Origin: Paenibacillus sp. PCH8
GTDB lineage: Bacteria; Bacillota; Bacilli; Paenibacillales; Paenibacillaceae
NCBI RefSeq assembly: GCF_002968835.1
Contig: NZ_PKQK01000003.1
Coordinates: forward strand, 558,001-622,000
DNA: 64,000 bases
Direction: 5' to 3'
The notes under the pieces were generated by a model. The model had not been told where the DNA came from, searched no databases, and saw only the letters and a list, made by a program, of their open reading frames with translations. Position numbers and translations under genes: made by a program. Positions 44,654-53,472 of this stretch are shown here, piece after piece. The first letter of the stretch is position 1. Each line of letters opens with the position of its first letter.

Positions 44654-45340
44654 TTGAAATCCATACTCATCGTCGAGGATGAGCAAGCCATTGCACGCGT
44701 ATTGGCTGCTTATCTGAGAAAAGCAGAATTTGAAGTTCATCATGCAGCAGATGGACCGACTGCACTTACCCTCTTTAATTCCATAATACCTTCCCTCGTA
44801 TTACTTGATGTGATGTTGCCAGGAATGGATGGATGGGATCTGCTGCGAATTATTCGTGAAAAAAGTGCTTGTCCCGTGATTATGCTAACCGCACTGGATG
44901 AAATTCGAGATCGTCTGAACGGCTTGAATGCCGGTGCTGACGATTATATGAGCAAACCTTTTGTACCCGAAGAAGTGGTCGCTAGAGTTAATGCCGTGTT
45001 ACGCCGGAATCCACACTTAACCTCAGGGGGCGAAGATAAGCGTTCCTTTGGTAATCTCGTCATCGATCTTGCTGCCAAGCAGGTGTTATTAAATGGGGCC
45101 GAGGTTGCACTCACGCCACGAGACCTGTCGCTGCTCCTGTTCCTGTCCGATTATCCGAACCGCACATTTACCAGAGATCATCTCATTGAACAGGTATGGG
45201 GCATCGATTATGACGGAAGTGATCGCGCTGTGGATTTATCGATTAAACGACTGCGTCAGGCGCTCTCCCACTGGTTGCCGGAGACAGGCGAAATTCGGAC
45301 GTTACGAGGAATGGGGTATCAATTTTGGATCGCCAACTGA
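44654..45340 (+). CDS. OmpR-family response regulator
   Basis: A 228-residue regulator. Receiver domain with acidic pair in LIVEDEQ, phospho-acceptor Asp52 in LLDVMLPGMDG and Lys in SKPF; winged-helix output domain with ALTPRDLSLLLFL and DRAVDLSIKRLRQAL. TTG start at 44654, with AAAGGAG about ten bases upstream. The kinase gene overlaps its stop by 16 bp. Divergent from the YceI gene. Confidence 0.92.
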   Translation: MKSILIVEDEQAIARVLAAYLRKAEFEVHHAADGPTALTLFNSIIPSLVLLDVMLPGMDGWDLLRIIREKSACPVIMLTALDEIRDRLNGLNAGADDYMSKPFVPEEVVARVNAVLRRNPHLTSGGEDKRSFGNLVIDLAAKQVLLNGAEVALTPRDLSLLLFLSDYPNRTFTRDHLIEQVWGIDYDGSDRAVDLSIKRLRQALSHWLPETGEIRTLRGMGYQFWIAN

Positions 45341-46790
45341 AACATAAAAAGCCCAAACGAACGATATCCATTCTGTCACACTGGACACTGCGATATTTCC
45401 TGATTCTATGTATCGGATTCACCATTATTGCGGCAGGTGCGCTCTACTGGATTCGAACAACTTCTATTGAGAAAAGCCTCAAAACGGCAGAACTGCTTGG
45501 ACTCGAAATTGCAGACAGAGTAACCAGTGAAAATCATATGCTTCAAGTTCCACAGAACCTTGACAAGCTGGTAAGCAAACGGGAAAAGCTGTTCAATACA
45601 GATCATTACTTTTGTGTCATGGTACTGGATAACAACAATCAATTACTCTTTTCCCAGCCTAAAATGGCACAGGAAGATGTGTATTACCGGCTATCCGACG
45701 ATTTTCTAGAACCACGAAACAACAAGTATGCCGGCGTAACTGTCAATATATCGGATGGGGATCAGACCCTGGGCAAAGTGTGGGTCATGCAGTCCAAACA
45801 ATCCATTACCTTTGGCCCGGAGACCCTATGGCTCGTTGCTCTCATTCTCGGGGGCTCATCCTCTGTGGATGGTTCACGATCTATCTTCTGTCCAAAAAGT
45901 TATCCCGACCTATTCGTCAGGTTGCCTATGCCGCAGAGCAGATTCGAGGTGGTAATTACGAAGTGAGTCTTGATTTGAATACACGAGAGCGTGAGATCAA
46001 CGAACTTGTGAATTCATTTCGCGATATGGCTACTCGTCTACAACAACTCGAAGAATGGCGTACACTTTCGTTGGCAGGGGTAAGCCATGAACTCAAAACG
46101 CCGGTAACTTCTATTAAGGGACTCATCATGGCGGTACGTGACGATGTGGTCAGTCCAGAGGAAGGCAAAGAGTTTCTGGATATCGCTTTGAAGGAATCCG
46201 AACGCATGGAGCGCATGGTCGCGGATCTGCTCGATTACAATGCGATGTGTGCAGGCAGCGTTGCTGTCTGCAGAGAACGAACGGATTTGAAACTGTTAGT
46301 AGGTGAGATTATCTATCAGTGGGAGATTGCCTATGAGGACAAGATGCCAGAGGTTCAGCTCCACTCACCTCCAGGCTCGTTCTTTACCATGGGGGACGCT
46401 CTTCGCATCCAACAGATTATTGTCAATCTGCTTAATAATGCACTACATGCTACAGCTCCTGAGCAAAAAGTAGTCTTTGATATCTATCTGCGTGCAGAAG
46501 GTCAGATGCTGTTCGTTGATGTTCAGGATTACGGTACAGGCATCCCGGCAGAAGATCAGCCCAAGATCTTCGAACGATTCTATCGTGGAGAAATCAAGAA
46601 ACGTCGTAATCGCGGCCTCGGTCTTGGATTGACCTACAGTCGACTACTGGCCCAAGAACAGGGCGGGGAGCTATGTCTTGTCTCCAGTAGTCCGCAGGGA
46701 AGCAAATTCAGCCTAAGTCTCCCGCGCTGGGTTGCAACCCAGGACACTGTTGTATCCGAAAAGGCTTATGGTGTAGCCGTCAAAGCTTAA
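45325..46790 (+). pseudogene. Sensor histidine kinase, frameshifted in a G5 tract
   Basis: The first frame gives TM1, an extracellular sensor region and most of TM2, then leaves register at 45850-45854. The next frame resumes LILCGWFTIYLLSKKLSRP, HAMP, GVSHELKTPVTS with the phospho-His, and the HATPase core (NLLNNALHA, DYGTGIP, GLGLGLTYSR). One extra G (GGGGGG) would restore a kinase of about 488 residues ending at 46790. As written it encodes a 213-residue N-terminal fragment. A sequencing error, recent mutation or phase-variable switch would each explain it. Cognate partner of the response regulator upstream. Confidence 0.88.
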
Positions 46791-46816
46791 TTTGACCTTA
46801 ACCCATACAACACACG

Positions 46817-46857
46817 GAAATAGCCCAGAACTCCTTTTCAGGAGACTGGGCTATTTC
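46817..46857 (+). terminator. Terminator of the two-component operon
   Basis: GAAATAGCCCAG / CTGGGCTATTTC, twelve pairs, with an inner CTCC/GGAG. Confidence 0.8.
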
Positions 46858-47277
46858 TGTAGAAAATCAGGCTTCCACTACACGTGGCCTGTATTCGTCA
46901 TATGCATCAGAGTGAGTTTGCTCATATGTGTTGTGTGCTCCTTCGTTCTAACGTATCTATCGTTGATTCATTCTAACTAGAATCATACGTCTTGAATTGC
47001 ATTTTATTCGTAATTATTACTATTAAATAATAACACACTGTCCACTATTTGCAAAGAAGACTACTGCACGTCCACTATTTTGCCATAGAAAGAGGTCATT
47101 TGGTTGCAAGGCTCATCAAAATTTGCTATTCTAAAAGTGCATCGTTGTGTATAACGCAAAAAAGCCCTCTACTTTCTTGAGAGCATCAAAAATTTCCAGA
47201 TTCGCAAGCGGCAACTTGCTGATTCCGGATTCTTTATACCAACGACTGTAATCCAATTCAAAGTGAGGTTAATAATC
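46858..47277. other. Intergenic region of 420 bp
   Basis: AT-rich sequence with no gene-like frame on either strand and no repeat or hairpin I would defend. It should contain the promoter of the DUF1540 gene. Confidence 0.4.
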
Positions 47278-47433
47278 ATGGCAAAAGACGTATTGTGTGA
47301 AGTTAATTCCTGTCGTCACTGGGCTCAAGAGAACAAATGTAGCGCTTCATCGATCTACATTGTAAGTCACACTTCAAAAGATGAAGTACGCCAGTCTGCT
47401 GAAACAGACTGCAAAACGTTTGAAGTGAAATAA
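47278..47433 (+). CDS. Small DUF1540 protein
   Basis: A 51-residue cysteine-rich protein reading MAKDVLCEVNSCRHWAQENK and onward, with four cysteines spaced as in DUF1540 (C7, C12, C21 and C45). Such proteins probably bind metal; their role is unknown, though they are common in spore formers. GTGAGG lies about ten bases before the ATG, and a good terminator follows, so it is a single-gene unit. Confidence 0.85.
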   Translation: MAKDVLCEVNSCRHWAQENKCSASSIYIVSHTSKDEVRQSAETDCKTFEVK

Positions 47434-47454
47434 GGAATTTCATATTCTTTAGTT

Positions 47455-47481
47455 AAAGGAGCCCTTACCGGTTCCTTTTTT
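47455..47481 (+). terminator. Terminator of the DUF1540 gene
   Basis: AAAGGAGCC / GGTTCCTTT with one mismatch and loop CTTACC, ending in TTTTTT. Confidence 0.8.
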
Positions 47482-47502
47482 CTTTGTCTATTGTAACAAG
47501 AA

Positions 47503-47517
47503 TGATAATTATTATCA
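47503..47517 (+). promoter_or_regulatory. Perfect Fur box before the HpaB-type gene
   Basis: TGATAAT-T-ATTATCA matches the 7-1-7 Fur box at every position, 120 bases before the start at 47637. Repression under iron-replete conditions is expected. Confidence 0.8.
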
Positions 47518-47636
47518 AGCCCTAATCTTCAAAAAATCCAACTCATCTCTTCGATGCACATTGGACAGAACACTTACGTACACTACGGAGGAAGTTAATC
47601 TGCCCATGAACGATTAGAACCAAGAGGTGAATAACA

Positions 47637-49094
47637 ATGCCCGTTAAAACTGGCGCACAGTATATTGAACAGATCAATGCCCAAACCGTCCCTTGCTGGT
47701 ACAAAGGTAAGCTTGTTACCGGAAAACGCTCTGAACATATGGCATTTGCCGGACTGATGGAGACCCAGAAATTGATGTACGATCTGCAATCAGATCCGCA
47801 ATTGGCGAACACGATGACATATGCCTCCCCCACAGACGGGAAGCCTGTAGGCATTTCCTTTCTACCCCCCACCAGTGCCGAAGACCTCCGTAAACGACGG
47901 GAAGGAATGAACATCTGGGCTCATGCTCATCATGGTTTTCTCGGTCGCTCACCCGATTACATGAATACGGCGATCATGGCCTTCTACACAGGTGCGGAGC
48001 TTCTCAATGATTTATCTCCCCAATACGCCGAGAATCTGAAGAATTATTATGCCTACTGCCGTGATCATGATATCACATTGTCACATGCTTTCATTCAGCC
48101 ACATGCCAGCAAAATATCGGGGCAGATGGATGCTACAGAGGATGCCATTGCCGCAAAGGTCATTGATCGCACCGAGGAAGGTCTTATTATTAGTGGAGCA
48201 TTTATGATGGCTACACAAGCGGCTACTTCGGATGAGATTTTTGTCTATCCTTCACCTTCTCCTGCACCCTTCGATGATGAGAATCCATTTGCATTCTCCT
48301 TTGCTGTGCCCAATGATCTGCCAGGGATCAGCCTGGTGTGCAGAGATACTTACGCAGCTGAGTCCCACTACAACTATCCCCTGAGTTCCAGATATGAAGA
48401 AATGGACAACATCGTCATCTTTGATCAGGTGCTAGTTCCGCATGAACGGATATTTTTTGTAGGTAGTGAGGAAATGTCATCCCGTCTCTTCAGTGGTAGT
48501 AATTTTCACATCCATGCAGGTCATCAGGTATTGTGTCGTTACATTGCCAAGACGGAATTTGTGCTCGGTACACTCCAACTGCTCACGGACACCCTTGATT
48601 TGAATACGGAAGCCCATGTTGTAGAGAAAACCGCACGTGTGCTCGTGGGTCTTGAATCGTTAAAAGCATTGGCATTGGCCGCCGAGTCAGGCGCTATACC
48701 GGACGGACGGGGATTTGTGTTACCTGCCCCCAAACCTTTAATGGCAGCCAATCTGCTTTTTCCCAAACTCTATCCTGAGATGATTGAGATTCTGCAGCTC
48801 TTGGGTTCAAGCGGGGTCATTATGATTCCTCAGGAAGAAGAGTTTCACTCCGACATTGCTCCTTCTCTGAATATATATCTTAGAGGTAACGAAATGGCTT
48901 CGCGCGATCGCAACGCTCTGTTCCGCCTGATCTGGGAGCTTGGGGCAGGATCATTCGGAGGCAGACAAACCCAGTTCGAACGTTTCTTTTTTGGAAACAC
49001 AATTACCGTATCTAGCCGATTGTTCTCAGCCTGCAACAAGGATCAGACACAGCGTCAACTCGTTCGGGATTTTCTTGGAAACTCCAGCAAGTAA
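47637..49094 (+). CDS. HpaB-family flavin-dependent monooxygenase
   Basis: A 485-residue protein of the 4-hydroxyphenylacetate 3-monooxygenase large-subunit family, which uses reduced FAD from a partner reductase to hydroxylate phenols. Visible family phrases are HAHHGFLGRSPDYMN, DHDITLSHAFIQP, and GAFMMATQAATSDEI. No HpaC-type reductase is adjacent, but flavodoxin and nitroreductase genes lie next door. AGAGGTGA precedes the ATG. A perfect Fur box upstream points to iron limitation, so it may modify a catechol, siderophore precursor or aromatic ligand; this is inference. Confidence 0.87.
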   Translation: MPVKTGAQYIEQINAQTVPCWYKGKLVTGKRSEHMAFAGLMETQKLMYDLQSDPQLANTMTYASPTDGKPVGISFLPPTSAEDLRKRREGMNIWAHAHHGFLGRSPDYMNTAIMAFYTGAELLNDLSPQYAENLKNYYAYCRDHDITLSHAFIQPHASKISGQMDATEDAIAAKVIDRTEEGLIISGAFMMATQAATSDEIFVYPSPSPAPFDDENPFAFSFAVPNDLPGISLVCRDTYAAESHYNYPLSSRYEEMDNIVIFDQVLVPHERIFFVGSEEMSSRLFSGSNFHIHAGHQVLCRYIAKTEFVLGTLQLLTDTLDLNTEAHVVEKTARVLVGLESLKALALAAESGAIPDGRGFVLPAPKPLMAANLLFPKLYPEMIEILQLLGSSGVIMIPQEEEFHSDIAPSLNIYLRGNEMASRDRNALFRLIWELGAGSFGGRQTQFERFFFGNTITVSSRLFSACNKDQTQRQLVRDFLGNSSK

Positions 49095-49122
49095 GCCTAC
49101 TACAGAATAAAAGGATTACCAA

Positions 49123-49689
49123 TCACACAAGATGGTCATATACCGTCATCAGTTCGGAGGCCGGTCTGCTTGCATCCATATCCCGGAATGCAGGCTGGTC
49201 TCCGTAACCAATATGAAATACCCCCAGCACCTTTTCTTCACTAGTCAAACCCATCAAATTCATAAACACAGGATGTTGTTGATAATCGTTGATTTTCCAG
49301 ACAGCATTCAAGCCCTGTTCCGCGGCCAGAATGCAGAAGCGTTTGCTCCAGGCTTTGGCAGGATGAAGATGATCTTCGTGAGCATTCGTGGGTGCCACAA
49401 CAACCAGATGTGCAGGGATCGCTTCAGTGTATTGATAGGTAGCCCACTCCCCGTAGCGATCGGCCAGATGGGGTGGATAACTCTGTCTAACCGCTTGCAG
49501 ATACAACTGTCGTCCTTCACCTGAGAACAACATAAATCGCCAGGGTTCCGAACTCATGACATACAAGGACGGATCAGCTTCATCAAGCAGCTTTCTTATG
49601 ACCGACTGTGGTACGGGCAATGGACTGAATTCGCAAGCTCCTGTACGTTTCTTGCCACGAATGATGTCTTGTCTTAGACCGGTAGACAT
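49123..49689 (-). CDS. Nitroreductase-family flavoprotein
   Basis: A 188-residue FMN-dependent nitroreductase-fold protein: SSEPWRFMLFSGEG and the C-terminal EEKVLGVFHIGYGD. It would use NAD(P)H to reduce nitro compounds, flavins or similar. The N-terminal IIRGKKRTGACEFSPLPV is the usual RRSxR region, here altered to RGKKRTGA. Third gene of a flavodoxin-unknown-nitroreductase run behind a Fur box; it could supply reduced flavin to the HpaB-type enzyme. Confidence 0.87.
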   Translation of the reverse strand: MSTGLRQDIIRGKKRTGACEFSPLPVPQSVIRKLLDEADPSLYVMSSEPWRFMLFSGEGRQLYLQAVRQSYPPHLADRYGEWATYQYTEAIPAHLVVVAPTNAHEDHLHPAKAWSKRFCILAAEQGLNAVWKINDYQQHPVFMNLMGLTSEEKVLGVFHIGYGDQPAFRDMDASRPASELMTVYDHLV

Positions 49690-49740
49690 ACAACTTCCCC
49701 TCCTCTATCTGCGCGAAATATGATCATCTCCTGACTGAAC

Positions 49741-50550
49741 TCACATCAACCACGTCTTCTTCGTTTCCGCGGCATCCGTTCTCCAGCGATCTACCTCTTC
49801 GTGTATCCGTGCTTTATCACGCGTTGTAAACTGCTCAGACTCAACCACCGATTCTTCTTGCGGCATACTATCACGTATCAAGCGGATATAATCCATGGAA
49901 CGAACCAAGGATTGGCGCCCAGGAATGTATCTGATCTTGCGTCCTTCCAGCAGGCAGTAGATTTCGATCATGCCCGGTAACTGGCCGAAGGCTTCCCAGC
50001 AAAATACGCTGACCATATGCTGAAAGGCCTCTACAACGTTTGGATCATGGACAACCATATATTTCTGGATAAGCAATGAATCCCATCCCTCTGGTTGCCA
50101 GGCTGCATGGAATATCATTGATATATGCATCGACAATGTAGGCAATTCCGTTCTCCACTGTTCAAACAGAATCGCAGGATGCTTCAGATCATCGTTCATC
50201 GCAATGGCGAGTGATAATTCATCCGTAATCTTGCTCTTCACATCCCAGTAATGAAGTACCGATTCGAAACCGGTTGTCTTCTTGGGCCACCACTTCTCAA
50301 GTAAATATTGTAATGGAATCTCTTTGCGAACATTAGGGTCGAGACTGTAAAAAGCATTCACTGCGTGGCTGACCGCATATTGTACACGGTGTCTCCATTG
50401 CAACGGAGAGCGCTGTTCAGTCGCCGGTTCAGGGCGGATGAACCGATGCGGGCTGCGTAGCATCTCTTCAAGTCTGTAATCTTCAAGCAGGCGGCCAGGA
50501 AGGCCATTCTCTCCAAGCGACATCGCTGCCTGAACATTATGTCTTAACAT
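49741..50550 (-). CDS. Hypothetical protein, possibly a degenerate RecB/PD-(D/E)XK fold
   Basis: A 269-residue soluble protein. The order of elements, YRLEEMLRSPHRFI, then QYAVSHAVNAFY, then KEIPLQYLLEKWW, and a late LLIQKYMVV...EIYCLLEGRKIRYIPG, is reminiscent of RecB/Cas4-type nuclease domains (CPxxF, GxxxH, DxK-strand), but the catalytic Asp and Glu are not evident. Five bases separate it from the flavodoxin gene, so it shares the Fur-controlled transcript. Function unknown. Confidence 0.6.
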   Translation of the reverse strand: MLRHNVQAAMSLGENGLPGRLLEDYRLEEMLRSPHRFIRPEPATEQRSPLQWRHRVQYAVSHAVNAFYSLDPNVRKEIPLQYLLEKWWPKKTTGFESVLHYWDVKSKITDELSLAIAMNDDLKHPAILFEQWRTELPTLSMHISMIFHAAWQPEGWDSLLIQKYMVVHDPNVVEAFQHMVSVFCWEAFGQLPGMIEIYCLLEGRKIRYIPGRQSLVRSMDYIRLIRDSMPQEESVVESEQFTTRDKARIHEEVDRWRTDAAETKKTWLM

Positions 50551-50555
50551 GATCG

Positions 50556-51008
50556 CTAGGACACCTGTAGTCCAGCAGCAGCGAAGCGTTTGCCAAAGTC
50601 ACGGCATGTTTCCTTCTCCTGCTCAAGCGGACTATATTCAATCTTTAACATCTCTGGAGATACCTCCGCCCCACGCTCCTGCAGCTTGGCAGCCGCGAGA
50701 TCAACAGCCCCGCAGAACTGTTCATACGACGTGTCGCCACTACCAAACACCGCAGCCCGCTTTCCAGTCAGGTCAAGTTCATCCAGCTCTTCATAGAAAT
50801 CCAGGAACTCATCCGGCAACTCTCCGTCTCCCCAAGTATAGACACCAATGATGAATCCGTCATAGTCCAACACATCAGACGCATTACAATCCATTACGGA
50901 TTTCAGGTCCACCTCATGTGCTCCCTGCAAAATTCCTTCCACAATCAGTTCCGCTATTTCTTCTGTATTTCCCGTCATACTCGCATAAGCCACTAACAAT
51001 TTAGCCAT
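50556..51008 (-). CDS. Flavodoxin
   Basis: A 150-residue short-to-long-chain flavodoxin carrying FMN as a one-electron carrier that replaces ferredoxin when iron is scarce. The FMN phosphate loop is YASMTGNTEEIA, and VYTWGDGELPDEF plus GSGDTSYEQFCGAVD form the flavin face. It is first in its operon behind a perfect Fur box, which fits iron-starvation induction. Confidence 0.95.
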   Translation of the reverse strand: MAKLLVAYASMTGNTEEIAELIVEGILQGAHEVDLKSVMDCNASDVLDYDGFIIGVYTWGDGELPDEFLDFYEELDELDLTGKRAAVFGSGDTSYEQFCGAVDLAAAKLQERGAEVSPEMLKIEYSPLEQEKETCRDFGKRFAAAGLQVS

Positions 51009-51088
51009 CTATGTTTCCCTCACTTTAGTTTGATCACATTAATTCTCTTTCAGGAGAAAGAGTGTATTTGAATTATCAAAATCATATG

Positions 51089-51103
51089 TGATAATGATTA
51101 TCA
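51089..51103 (-). promoter_or_regulatory. Perfect Fur box before the flavodoxin operon
   Basis: TGATAAT-G-ATTATCA, a full 7-1-7 match, 80 bases before the flavodoxin start. The plus-strand methyltransferase gene is about 200 bp away and less likely to be controlled. Confidence 0.82.
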
Positions 51104-51300
51104 TTGTCAAATTAAATTTTTGATTATCTTTGTTTTTAAGTATATGGTGAACGTCAAAATCCAACACCACCAAAAATACGCTGCACTTTCCGTCGAAATG
51201 TGCTTGTTGTCTTCCCTGTTCCCGCACCCCAACTGGCGTACAAGCCCTTTTTTGTTGTACAATAGTATCCAAATGAATTTTGAAGGATGGATAAATCACT

Positions 51301-52164
51301 ATGTACTTAGCTAAGAATTGGAAGGACTATGAAGTAATCGATACGGGAGGTGGCGAGAAGCTGGAGCGTTGGGGTGATGTTATTTTGCGCAGACCCGATC
51401 CACAGATTATCTGGCCCCTTGAACAAGAAACCAATGAATGGCGCCAAGTGCATGGCCACTATCATCGCAGCTCTGCTGGCGGCGGTAGCTGGGACATGAA
51501 AAAACCCATTCCGGAACGTTGGACCATCGGGTACGAAAACCTGAAATTTCACATTAAACCAACCAGTTTCAAGCATACCGGCCTGTTCCCGGAACAAGCA
51601 GCCAACTGGAGTTGGATGATGGATAAAATTGCTGGCGCAGGTCGCCCGATCTCCGTTCTGAACCTCTTTGCATACACAGGTGGTGCAACGGTAGCTGCTG
51701 CTTATGCAGGTGCTTCTGTTGTTCATGTGGATGCGGCCAAAGGCATGGTTCAATGGGCCAAGGAGAATGTACAATTATCTGGACTCGCTGATCGCCCTGT
51801 TCGTTTCATCACAGATGATGTATTCAAATTCGTACAGCGTGAACAGCGCCGTGGCAATCGGTATGACGCCATTATCATGGACCCCCCTTCGTATGGTCGA
51901 GGTCCTAATGGAGAGACATGGAAGCTGGAAGAGAACCTCTATCCTTTCTTGAAGTCATGTATGACGATTCTGTCGGATAATCCACTATTCATGCTGGTTA
52001 ATTCCTACACCACGGGCATCTCGTCCACGGTTCTGCGCAATATGTTGACCATGACGATGTCTGCCGAGTACGGTGGTGAAATTACAGCTGGTGAAATCGG
52101 TCTGCCGATTACACGCAGTGGTCTTGATCTGCCATGTGGTATTCTGGGCCGTTGGGAGTCCTGA
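51301..52164 (+). CDS. Class I SAM-dependent methyltransferase (RlmI-like)
   Basis: A 287-residue methyltransferase with SAM motif VLNLFAYTGGATVAAAYAGA and catalytic-pocket motif IIMDPPSYGRG. DPPSY-type motifs mark nucleic-acid base methyltransferases such as RlmI/RlmK. The position just before a pseudouridine synthase (2 bp gap) supports rRNA modification; the exact base is unknown. Confidence 0.87.
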   Translation: MYLAKNWKDYEVIDTGGGEKLERWGDVILRRPDPQIIWPLEQETNEWRQVHGHYHRSSAGGGSWDMKKPIPERWTIGYENLKFHIKPTSFKHTGLFPEQAANWSWMMDKIAGAGRPISVLNLFAYTGGATVAAAYAGASVVHVDAAKGMVQWAKENVQLSGLADRPVRFITDDVFKFVQREQRRGNRYDAIIMDPPSYGRGPNGETWKLEENLYPFLKSCMTILSDNPLFMLVNSYTTGISSTVLRNMLTMTMSAEYGGEITAGEIGLPITRSGLDLPCGILGRWES

Positions 52165-52166
52165 TC

Positions 52167-52910
52167 ATGTCTGAGCATCAGCGTGAAACCGGAGTAATTC
52201 CGATCCTGTTCGAAGATAATCATTTGTTAGGTATAACCAAGCCTGTCAATGTGCCTACTCAGGAAGATGCATCAGGTGATCCGGACCTGCTTACCTTGTT
52301 AAAGCAGGACCTCAAAGAACGGTATAACAAACCGGGGAATGTCTATCTCGGGTTAGTGCACCGGCTTGATCGACCTGTTGGTGGGGCCATGATTTTTGCC
52401 AAAACATCCAAAGCAGCTTCGAGATTGTCCGAGACTGTGCGGGGACGGGATTTCCGTAAAATATATGCGGCTGTTGTACATGGCAGGTTGCCTGCACAGC
52501 AGGGAACCTTACAGCACACGTTGCTGAAAGATGCGCGCACGAATACCGTAACGGCTGTACCCAAGGGTACAACCGGTGGTAAGGATGCCGTTCTGGATTA
52601 CCGGGTCATTGGTGAGACAGACCGCTACAGCCTGGTTCATATTGAATTACACACAGGGAGATCTCATCAGATACGGGTGCAAATGAAAGAGATGGGTTGC
52701 CCTCTGTATGGAGATCAGAAATACGGTGCAAGTGTGAATAAGCCCGGGCAACAAATTGCTCTTTGGTCTGTCATTGCAGCTTTTCCCCATCCGGTTACCA
52801 AGGAAGAAGTTATTCTGCAATCTTTGCCCGCAAGAGAATTCCCTTGGGCAGAATGGCCAGCTGATGTCTACCAAAAAGCTTTCTCAGCGAGTCATTCGTC
52901 ATTTGAATAA
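52167..52910 (+). CDS. RluA-family pseudouridine synthase
   Basis: A 247-residue synthase converting uridine to pseudouridine in RNA. Catalytic Asp is in GLVHRLDRPVGG; other family phrases are GRDFRKIYAAVVHG and HTGRSHQIRVQM. I start at the ATG 52167, eight bases after GGGAG and 2 bp after the methyltransferase stop; an upstream GTG is inside the previous gene. Target position unknown. A strong terminator ends the two-gene unit. Confidence 0.92.
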   Translation: MSEHQRETGVIPILFEDNHLLGITKPVNVPTQEDASGDPDLLTLLKQDLKERYNKPGNVYLGLVHRLDRPVGGAMIFAKTSKAASRLSETVRGRDFRKIYAAVVHGRLPAQQGTLQHTLLKDARTNTVTAVPKGTTGGKDAVLDYRVIGETDRYSLVHIELHTGRSHQIRVQMKEMGCPLYGDQKYGASVNKPGQQIALWSVIAAFPHPVTKEEVILQSLPAREFPWAEWPADVYQKAFSASHSSFE

Positions 52911-52941
52911 ATGCACAGATCAGGTCACATCTGTCCATATC

Positions 52942-52983
52942 ACGTGTCGTTCAGATTCTGTATCTGTAACGACACGTTTTTTT
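52942..52983 (+). terminator. Terminator after the pseudouridine synthase
   Basis: ACGTGTCGTT / AACGACACGT with an inner CAGAT/ATCTG, ending in a T7 run. Confidence 0.9.
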
Positions 52984-53015
52984 GTGTTTTATATACCAAA
53001 GAGAGGAGCCCTGAT

Positions 53016-53360
53016 ATGACCCCGTTCACCAAAAAAGTCATTGCAATTATCGCAGCTATACCCGAAGGTAAAGTGATGACATATGGCCAGATTGCAGCCC
53101 ACGCCGGAAGTCCAAGAGCTGCGAGACAGGTTGTTCGCATTCTTCACTCCATGAGTCGCAAGGAACGCCTTCCCTGGCACCGTGTTGTCAATGCCAAAGG
53201 AGAAATCTCCATACCGGACGAACATTCACGCATGATGCAGGAAACGGAACTTGTTAGCGAGGGTGTGGAGTTTCAGATGAATGGAACCATTAACCTCAAG
53301 CTGTTCGGACATGATCCCGAGCCTGAATTTCTCCTCGATCCCTCGGTCCAGTCTGACTAA
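53016..53360 (+). CDS. Alkyltransferase-like protein (ATL)
   Basis: A 114-residue DNA-binding protein of the O6-alkylguanine transferase fold with P53-W-H-R-V57 in place of PCHRV: the acceptor Cys is Trp, as in ATL proteins, which flag O6-alkylguanine for nucleotide excision repair rather than repairing it. The HTH with Arg finger is GSPRAARQVVRIL. AGAGGAG precedes the ATG. Confidence 0.92.
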   Translation: MTPFTKKVIAIIAAIPEGKVMTYGQIAAHAGSPRAARQVVRILHSMSRKERLPWHRVVNAKGEISIPDEHSRMMQETELVSEGVEFQMNGTINLKLFGHDPEPEFLLDPSVQSD

Positions 53361-53396
53361 TGTATGATTAAATGGTCACCCCTCCTATTCCAGACA

Positions 53397-53458
53397 CAAA
53401 AAGAGAACTCCGACAGTTTAAGGGATGATTCCTTTCCAACTGTCGAAGTTCTCTTTTT
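53397..53458. terminator. Bidirectional terminator between ATL and DHA2 transporter genes
   Basis: AAAAAGAGAACT and CGACAGTT pair with AACTGTCG and AGTTCTCTTTTT; T runs on both strands. Confidence 0.85.
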
Positions 53459-53472
53459 ATATTTTTTCCCGT

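Noticed and set aside
43638..44657. A 339-codon plus-strand frame opposite the YceI gene
   Set aside because: Long but antisense to a clear YceI protein, rich in Arg/Cys/Ser and without a ribosome binding site.
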